DNA of 64,000 bases from assembly GCA_003598975.1 (NCBI GenBank), contig QZIJ01000019.1:1-64000 (forward strand), in the 5' to 3' direction. Source of the stretch: Anaerolineaceae bacterium (GTDB lineage: Bacteria > Chloroflexota > Anaerolineae > Anaerolineales > Villigracilaceae). Below are positions 58,765 through 64,000 of this stretch, piece by piece (position 1 is the stretch's first letter; each line of letters begins with the position of its first letter). The notes under the pieces are model-generated. The model did no database searches, was not told the DNA's origin, and saw nothing but the letters and a program-made list of their open reading frames with translations. The position numbers and the translations under genes are program-made.

Positions 58765-58804
58765 GTACACAGGTAGACAAGTACACAAGTACACACGTAC
58801 ACAG
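58765..58804. repeat. Five-unit 8-bp tandem repeat (GTACACAN)
   Basis: GTACACAG GTAGACAA GTACACAA GTACACAC GTACACAG. Confidence 0.85.
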
Positions 58805-58891
58805 GTTTGTAACTTGTATCCTGTAACCCGCAACTCGCATCTCCTAATTCGCATCCCACTGCACCACTGAACACTGATTACTGATAACTGC

Positions 58892-60877
58892 ATGTCACCC
58901 CGCTTCTCTCGCACTTTCGAACTCTCCCTCGTCGCCGTCATCATGGCGATCTATCTTTACGCGGCCTTTTCCGAAGCGCACAACTTCGTGGAATGGTTTA
59001 TCCGTGATGATGCCTATTATTATTTCAAAGTGGCGCAAAATATCAGCGAGGGATATGGCTCCACCATGGATGGGATCAACCTCTCCAACGGCTACCATCC
59101 GCTTTGGATGTTGGTTTGCATCCCCATCTTCTCGCTCGCCCGCTTCGACCTGATCCTGCCCCTGCGCGTCCTTGTCATCGTTTCTGGCCTCATCAGCGCG
59201 GGGACGGGCGTATTGCTCTTCCGCCTCGTCAAGCGGACTCTGTCCACGCCTGCCGCCATCCTCGCCGCGGTGTATTGGGTCTTCGATTACTCCATCCATT
59301 ACAACGTGACAATGTTCGGCCTCGAGACGGGTCTCACCGCATTGGCTATGACCGCGTTCCTGCTGGCACTCTCCAATCTCAAAGCGGATTCTTCCCTCTC
59401 TTCGCGTCAACTTTTGACCCTCGCCCTGCTCGCGGTTGCGATGACATTCTCCCGCCTCGACACGGTCTTCCTCGCGTTCCTCGCGGGCGCGTGGATTCTG
59501 CTACGCGACACAGCCATGCGGACGCGCCTCATCCTCGACACAGGAATCATCGTCTTCGCGGCGTTCGTCAGTGTGGCGATGCGCGCGGGACTGCCAGAAT
59601 ACTTCGCGTACGCGCGTTCCGCCGTCCTCTTTGCCGCGCTGGGACTGGCGGTCCAAATTCCAATTTTCTACTTCTTCGGCTTCTACCAATCCACCACCAA
59701 AATTACGAATTACGTTTTACGTTTTATTTTTGCATCCCTGCTCGGCTCAGGCATCGTCGCGTCCCTGATGATCGGCCTGTTGACCAGCGGCGCGCTGTCG
59801 GGTCTGCCGCGCAGCGCATTGGCTATTTACACAATATTTGTTCTCCTTATGACAAGCGTCATCCGCATGGCGACGCGCAGTCGCCTGGAAAAGTCCCCAT
59901 TGGATTGGAAGAACATTGTTCGAGAGGGAGTCCAATATTACGGCATTCTCGGCGGCGCACTGATCGCGTACATGCTGTTCAACAAGTGGATGTTCGGGAC
60001 GTTCATGCCCGTGAGCGGACAGGTGAAAGCCTGGTGGGGTTCCCTGCAAGGGACAACCTATGGCACCCCGATCGCGTCGCTGGCGGGTTTCCTTGGACTG
60101 GAGCGCGCCGAGGGACTGAATGCTTGGGGACCCGTGGTGGATTTGATCTACAAGTTTGCAAAAGCGCTGGGACTCAATATTTGGATCGCACTTAGCCTGC
60201 TGCTTACCGCCGCGGCGATGATTCTTTTCTCCCGCCCGCATCGAAGCAGGCGCGCCGCCATTTCAATGGGTCTGCCGCTTCTATTCACCGCCTCGCTCCT
60301 GCAAATGTTTTTTTACAACGGACAAGGCTACGCAGGCTCGAAAGACTGGTACTGGGTGAGCCAGATGCTCCTGTTTACATTGCTCGGCGCGTTGATGTTC
60401 GATTTACTTTCGCGGCCAGTCCGACGGCTTTCCGCAGGAAATCTCAAAGGGACAAGTATCGTCTGGGGCATCACGACTCTTCTCGCCGCCCTCTATCTTG
60501 TCACTTTCGTCACCGTCATCGTCCGCCGCATGCCATACGGGACTCAGCGCGCGGGACAACCCTATCTCGACGCCGCGTCCTTTCTCGAAGCTAACACGGA
60601 GGAGGGCGCGCTCATCGGCATGACGGGCGGCGGGAATGTGGCTTACTTCATCGAAGGCCGCACCATCGTCAACATGGACGGTCTGATCAACAGTTACGAT
60701 TATTTCCTCGCCCTGCGCGCGAGCCGCGCCGACGAATATCTCGCGGGCATCGGACTTGACTACATCTTCTCGAATCCCGACATTTTGCAGAACGCCCCGT
60801 ATAATGGGCAATTCGAAGAGTGGTCGTTGAAAGTATCGGAGTTTGGAAAAAAAGATCTTCTGAAATACAATCCATAA
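58892..60877 (+). CDS. Polytopic membrane protein, GT39-like
   Basis: Multi-TM; FIRDDAYYYFKVAQNISEGYGSTMDGINLSNGYHPLWMLVCIP. Confidence 0.75.
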   Translation: MSPRFSRTFELSLVAVIMAIYLYAAFSEAHNFVEWFIRDDAYYYFKVAQNISEGYGSTMDGINLSNGYHPLWMLVCIPIFSLARFDLILPLRVLVIVSGLISAGTGVLLFRLVKRTLSTPAAILAAVYWVFDYSIHYNVTMFGLETGLTALAMTAFLLALSNLKADSSLSSRQLLTLALLAVAMTFSRLDTVFLAFLAGAWILLRDTAMRTRLILDTGIIVFAAFVSVAMRAGLPEYFAYARSAVLFAALGLAVQIPIFYFFGFYQSTTKITNYVLRFIFASLLGSGIVASLMIGLLTSGALSGLPRSALAIYTIFVLLMTSVIRMATRSRLEKSPLDWKNIVREGVQYYGILGGALIAYMLFNKWMFGTFMPVSGQVKAWWGSLQGTTYGTPIASLAGFLGLERAEGLNAWGPVVDLIYKFAKALGLNIWIALSLLLTAAAMILFSRPHRSRRAAISMGLPLLFTASLLQMFFYNGQGYAGSKDWYWVSQMLLFTLLGALMFDLLSRPVRRLSAGNLKGTSIVWGITTLLAALYLVTFVTVIVRRMPYGTQRAGQPYLDAASFLEANTEEGALIGMTGGGNVAYFIEGRTIVNMDGLINSYDYFLALRASRADEYLAGIGLDYIFSNPDILQNAPYNGQFEEWSLKVSEFGKKDLLKYNP

Positions 60878-60983
60878 CCCCTCACCCAAACCCTCTCCCA
60901 AAGAGAGAGGGAACTCCCTTCCTCCCCTCGGGGAAAGGGTCGGGGAAGAGGGCAAACTTCGCCAAGCCATTTTAGAGGAGCAC

Positions 60984-61694
60984 ATGAAAATCACGTACAC
61001 CACCATTCTTTCCATCTTTCTTTTAACCGCCTGCCTCAGCCAACCCTCCACGCCGCAGGTTGTCCCTCCCACCGCGCCACCCGCTGCCACAAACGCGCCA
61101 ACCGAAGCGCCGACCTTCACCCCCATCCCCACCTTCACCGAAACGTCCGCTCCCACCGCCACGCCGCGCATCCAAATCAACGATGACGGAAAAACGGTCA
61201 TCTTCGATTTCACCGCGCAGTTGTGCGAAGCGAAATGGGTCAATGGCGCATACCCGCAACTGCTCCCCTGCCCAGGCGACCTCAACAACGTCGGCAAGGG
61301 ATACATCGGTCTCCTCAGCGGCTCAGACCAGAGCCTCGATCTCAACTTCCCGATGATCCTCGCCTTCCCCGCCTACGATAACGCGCTGGGTCTCTTTGGC
61401 CGCTATCCCAAATTCACGGTCGGCGCAAACGACGAATTCCGCGCCACGCTCACCTGTCGTTCCAGCGCGACCTGTTTCATTTCCTTTGCGCTGGGCTACT
61501 ACGACGCCAACAGCAAATACCACGAACCATTCCCCATGGAATATTACAAATACGACGTGGAACCGCCCATCAACTACGTTTGGCCGCTGGGCGAGCTGGC
61601 TGGTCAAACCGTCGAATTCGTCCTCGCCGTCCGCAACGAGGGCGACGCGCAACAAGCCTGGGCGCTTTGGATCTCCCCGCGCATCGTCCGATGA
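60984..61694 (+). CDS. Lipoprotein with T/P-rich linker
   Basis: MKITYTTILSIFLLTACLSQP lipobox; PPTAPPAATNAPTEAPTFTPIPTFTETSAPTATP. Confidence 0.75.
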   Translation: MKITYTTILSIFLLTACLSQPSTPQVVPPTAPPAATNAPTEAPTFTPIPTFTETSAPTATPRIQINDDGKTVIFDFTAQLCEAKWVNGAYPQLLPCPGDLNNVGKGYIGLLSGSDQSLDLNFPMILAFPAYDNALGLFGRYPKFTVGANDEFRATLTCRSSATCFISFALGYYDANSKYHEPFPMEYYKYDVEPPINYVWPLGELAGQTVEFVLAVRNEGDAQQAWALWISPRIVR

Positions 61695-62125
61695 AACGAC
61701 CCTTCGCTGTAACCACTTTACTGTTCCTGGTGTTATGCCTTACAGTCTGGAACGCCATCCGACTCTACGCGGCCATTGCAGATTGGGACGCGCTGACGGA
61801 ATTCGCGCCACGCCCCGGCCCTCTCTACATCTCCATCACCGCTTCGTTCTGGACCTTGAGCGGGGTTGTCCTATGGATGGCGCTTCGCCGCCGAAATCCT
61901 CGCTCCCGATCCTATTTCGCCATCTATGTTCTTGGCTACACGCTATGGTGGTGGGCAGACCGGCTTCTGCTCCAGATTACCAGTCCCAACTGGCCCTTCG
62001 CGGCAGGCCTGACGGTCTTCCTACTCGGCGTGATCACCCTCGATCTTTTCAACAAGAAAGCCACTTCCTATTTTCGTCAAAGAGAGACACATGAGCAAAC
62101 ACCCACGGATTCAAACCCTGCGTGA
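61691..62125 (+). CDS. Small membrane protein
   Basis: ATGA overlap with upstream gene; four hydrophobic segments. Confidence 0.6.
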   Translation: MKRPFAVTTLLFLVLCLTVWNAIRLYAAIADWDALTEFAPRPGPLYISITASFWTLSGVVLWMALRRRNPRSRSYFAIYVLGYTLWWWADRLLLQITSPNWPFAAGLTVFLLGVITLDLFNKKATSYFRQRETHEQTPTDSNPA

Positions 62126-63641
62126 ACGAAAAGCCCAATCCCATCTCGGCGGCGGGCAGGATCGCATCGAAGCGCAGCATAAAAAAGGCCGACTGACCGC
62201 CCGAGAACGCCTCGACCTCCTGCTTGATAAAGGCTCCTTCCGCGAGGTGGACAGTTTCGTTATCCACCGCACCAACGACTTCGGCCTTGACCAGCAAGTT
62301 TTCCCTGGTGACTCGGTCGTGACAGGCTGGGGCACCATCGAAGGCCGCCTCGTTTACGCCTTCTCGCAGGATTTCACCGTTCTCGGCGGGAGCCTCGGCG
62401 AAGTCCACGCGGAGAAGATCTGCAAAATCATGGACATGGCCATGAAGAACGGCGCACCCGTCATCGGGTTGAACGATTCGGGCGGGGCGCGCATCCAGGA
62501 GGGAGTCGTCTCGCTGGCAGGTTACGCGGACATCTTTCTGAAGAACACTCTCGCATCAGGCGTCATCCCGCAGATCTCGGCCATCATGGGACCTTGCGCG
62601 GGCGGCGCGGTCTACTCCCCCGCGCTGACCGATTTCATCTTCATGGTACGCGGCTCCTCTTACATGTTCGTGACGGGGCCCGACGTGGTCAAGACCGTCA
62701 CGCACGAGGAGGTTTCATTCGAGGATTTGGGCGGCGCGTCCATCCACTCGGAAAAATCGGGTGTGTGCCACGTGGCCGCGGATTCAGAGGCGGACACGTT
62801 ATATCTCATCCGCAAACTGCTTGGCTACCTGCCGCAGAACAACATGGAAGATCCGCCCTTTGTCGAGAGCGGCGACGATCCCCTGCGCATGGAGGAATCG
62901 CTGGACACGCTTATCCCTGACGATCCTGGCAAACCCTACGATATAAAGGATATCATCCGCGCGGTGGTGGACAGCGGACAGTTCTTCGAGATCCACGAAT
63001 ATTTTGCACAAAATATCGTGGTGGGTTTCGCGCGCCTGGGCGGGCATTCGGTGGGAATCGTGGCAAATCAGCCCGCGGTCCTGGCGGGGGTGCTGGACAT
63101 CGACGCGTCGGAGAAGGGAGCGCGCTTCGTCCGTGTCTGCGACGCGTTCAACATCCCGATTGTCACGTTCGAAGATGTGCCTGGCTTCCTCCCAGGAACG
63201 GTTCAGGAACACGGCGGCATCATCCGCTCGGGCGCGAAACTGCTTTACGCCTATTGCGAAGCAACCGTCCCGAAATTAACCATCATCACGCGCAAGGCGT
63301 ACGGCGGCGCGTATGACGTGATGTCGAGCAAGCACATCCGCGGCGATTACAACGCGGCCTGGCCTTCCGCCGAACTGGCCGTAATGGGACCCGCAGGAGC
63401 GGTCAACATTATCTTCCGCAAGGAATTGGAAAAGGCGGAAGACCCCATTAAGCGTAAAGCGGAACTGGTGGCCGAATATCGCGAGAAATTTGCCAACCCT
63501 TATATTGCCGCGCAACGCGGCTATCTAGACGATGTGATCGAGCCGAAGGAGACGCGCCCGCGCTTGATCAACGCACTCGAGATGTTGAGCAACAAACGCG
63601 ACGCCAACCCTGCGAAGAAGCATGGGAATATTCCTCTGTAA
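62091..63641 (+). CDS. Acyl-CoA carboxylase carboxyltransferase (beta) subunit
   Basis: [93 protein letters not shown]. Confidence 0.95.
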   Translation: MSKHPRIQTLRERKAQSHLGGGQDRIEAQHKKGRLTARERLDLLLDKGSFREVDSFVIHRTNDFGLDQQVFPGDSVVTGWGTIEGRLVYAFSQDFTVLGGSLGEVHAEKICKIMDMAMKNGAPVIGLNDSGGARIQEGVVSLAGYADIFLKNTLASGVIPQISAIMGPCAGGAVYSPALTDFIFMVRGSSYMFVTGPDVVKTVTHEEVSFEDLGGASIHSEKSGVCHVAADSEADTLYLIRKLLGYLPQNNMEDPPFVESGDDPLRMEESLDTLIPDDPGKPYDIKDIIRAVVDSGQFFEIHEYFAQNIVVGFARLGGHSVGIVANQPAVLAGVLDIDASEKGARFVRVCDAFNIPIVTFEDVPGFLPGTVQEHGGIIRSGAKLLYAYCEATVPKLTIITRKAYGGAYDVMSSKHIRGDYNAAWPSAELAVMGPAGAVNIIFRKELEKAEDPIKRKAELVAEYREKFANPYIAAQRGYLDDVIEPKETRPRLINALEMLSNKRDANPAKKHGNIPL

Positions 63642-63643
63642 TT

Positions 63644-63690
63644 GTAGGGACAGGGTCTCCCTGCCTTGGGCGAGATGACCTCGCCCCTAC
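63644..63690. repeat. Dispersed repeat with potential three-way-junction fold
   Basis: GTAG...CTAC outer stem enclosing CAGGG-TCT-CCCTG and GGGCGAG-ATGAC-CTCGCCC. Confidence 0.6.
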
Positions 63691-63705
63691 CACAGACGAG
63701 GTTTT

Positions 63706-64000
63706 ATGGTCAACAAAGTTTTAGTAGCAAACCGAGGCGAGATCGCCGTGCGAATTATCCGCGCTTGTCGCGAATTGGGCGTGGAAACGGTGGCGGTGTA
63801 TTCCGAGGCGGATCGCCAGGCACTGCACGTCCGTTATGCAGACGAGGCCTATCTGCTCGGCCCCGCGCCTTCGCGCGAATCGTACCTGCGCCTCGACAAG
63901 ATCATGGATATTGTCCGCAAATCGGGTGCGGATGCGGTGCATCCTGGCTACGGCTTCCTAGCTGAGCGTGAGGATTTCGCACAAGCCTGCGCGGACGATG
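63706..64000 (+). CDS. Biotin carboxylase subunit of acyl-CoA carboxylase (runs off window)
   Basis: [61 protein letters not shown]. Confidence 0.95.
   Translation, partial: MVNKVLVANRGEIAVRIIRACRELGVETVAVYSEADRQALHVRYADEAYLLGPAPSRESYLRLDKIMDIVRKSGADAVHPGYGFLAEREDFAQACADD

Noticed and set aside
58765-58804. Possible CRISPR array
   Set aside because: Units are 8 bp with no spacers; no Cas genes in the window.

Overview
The window reads as a chromosomal segment from a moderately GC-rich bacterium. Gene content and T/P-rich lipoprotein linkers suggest Chloroflexota/Anaerolineae, but that is inference from gene style and no search was run. From left to right it holds: (1) a type III R-M locus with a 5'-truncated mod, a ~220-aa intervening protein and an apparently intact res, surrounded by dispersed palindromic repeats; (2) mutS; (3) a seven-gene minus-strand operon in which a membrane protein plus sulfatase-like protein pair is present three times, followed by a GT87-like gene; (4) a membrane pyrophosphatase, tRNA-Leu(UAG), tig and clpP; (5) a SufR-like regulator with a MIP18/DUF59 gene; (6) a 10-kb multiheme cytochrome and sulfur cluster with about 32 canonical CXXCH motifs: a decaheme lipoprotein made of two pentaheme repeats, a NapC/NrfH-like cytochrome with non-canonical heme motifs, an octaheme OTR-like cytochrome, and a heptaheme/EF-hand/cytochrome b561-like fusion, plus YeeE/YedE transporters, one fused to a rhodanese-like domain; (7) a class III cyclase/ATPase/TPR regulator; (8) a cytochrome c-cytochrome b fusion with a Rieske protein; (9) acyl-CoA dehydrogenases, a SET-domain protein, several GT39/GT2 glycosyltransferases and an acyl-CoA carboxylase. 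The most interesting signals are the multiheme/sulfur cluster, the triplicated sulfatase-like pairs with Thr at the nucleophile position, and dispersed palindromic repeats that appear inside coding sequences. No CRISPR array, rRNA or complete mobile element was recognised.
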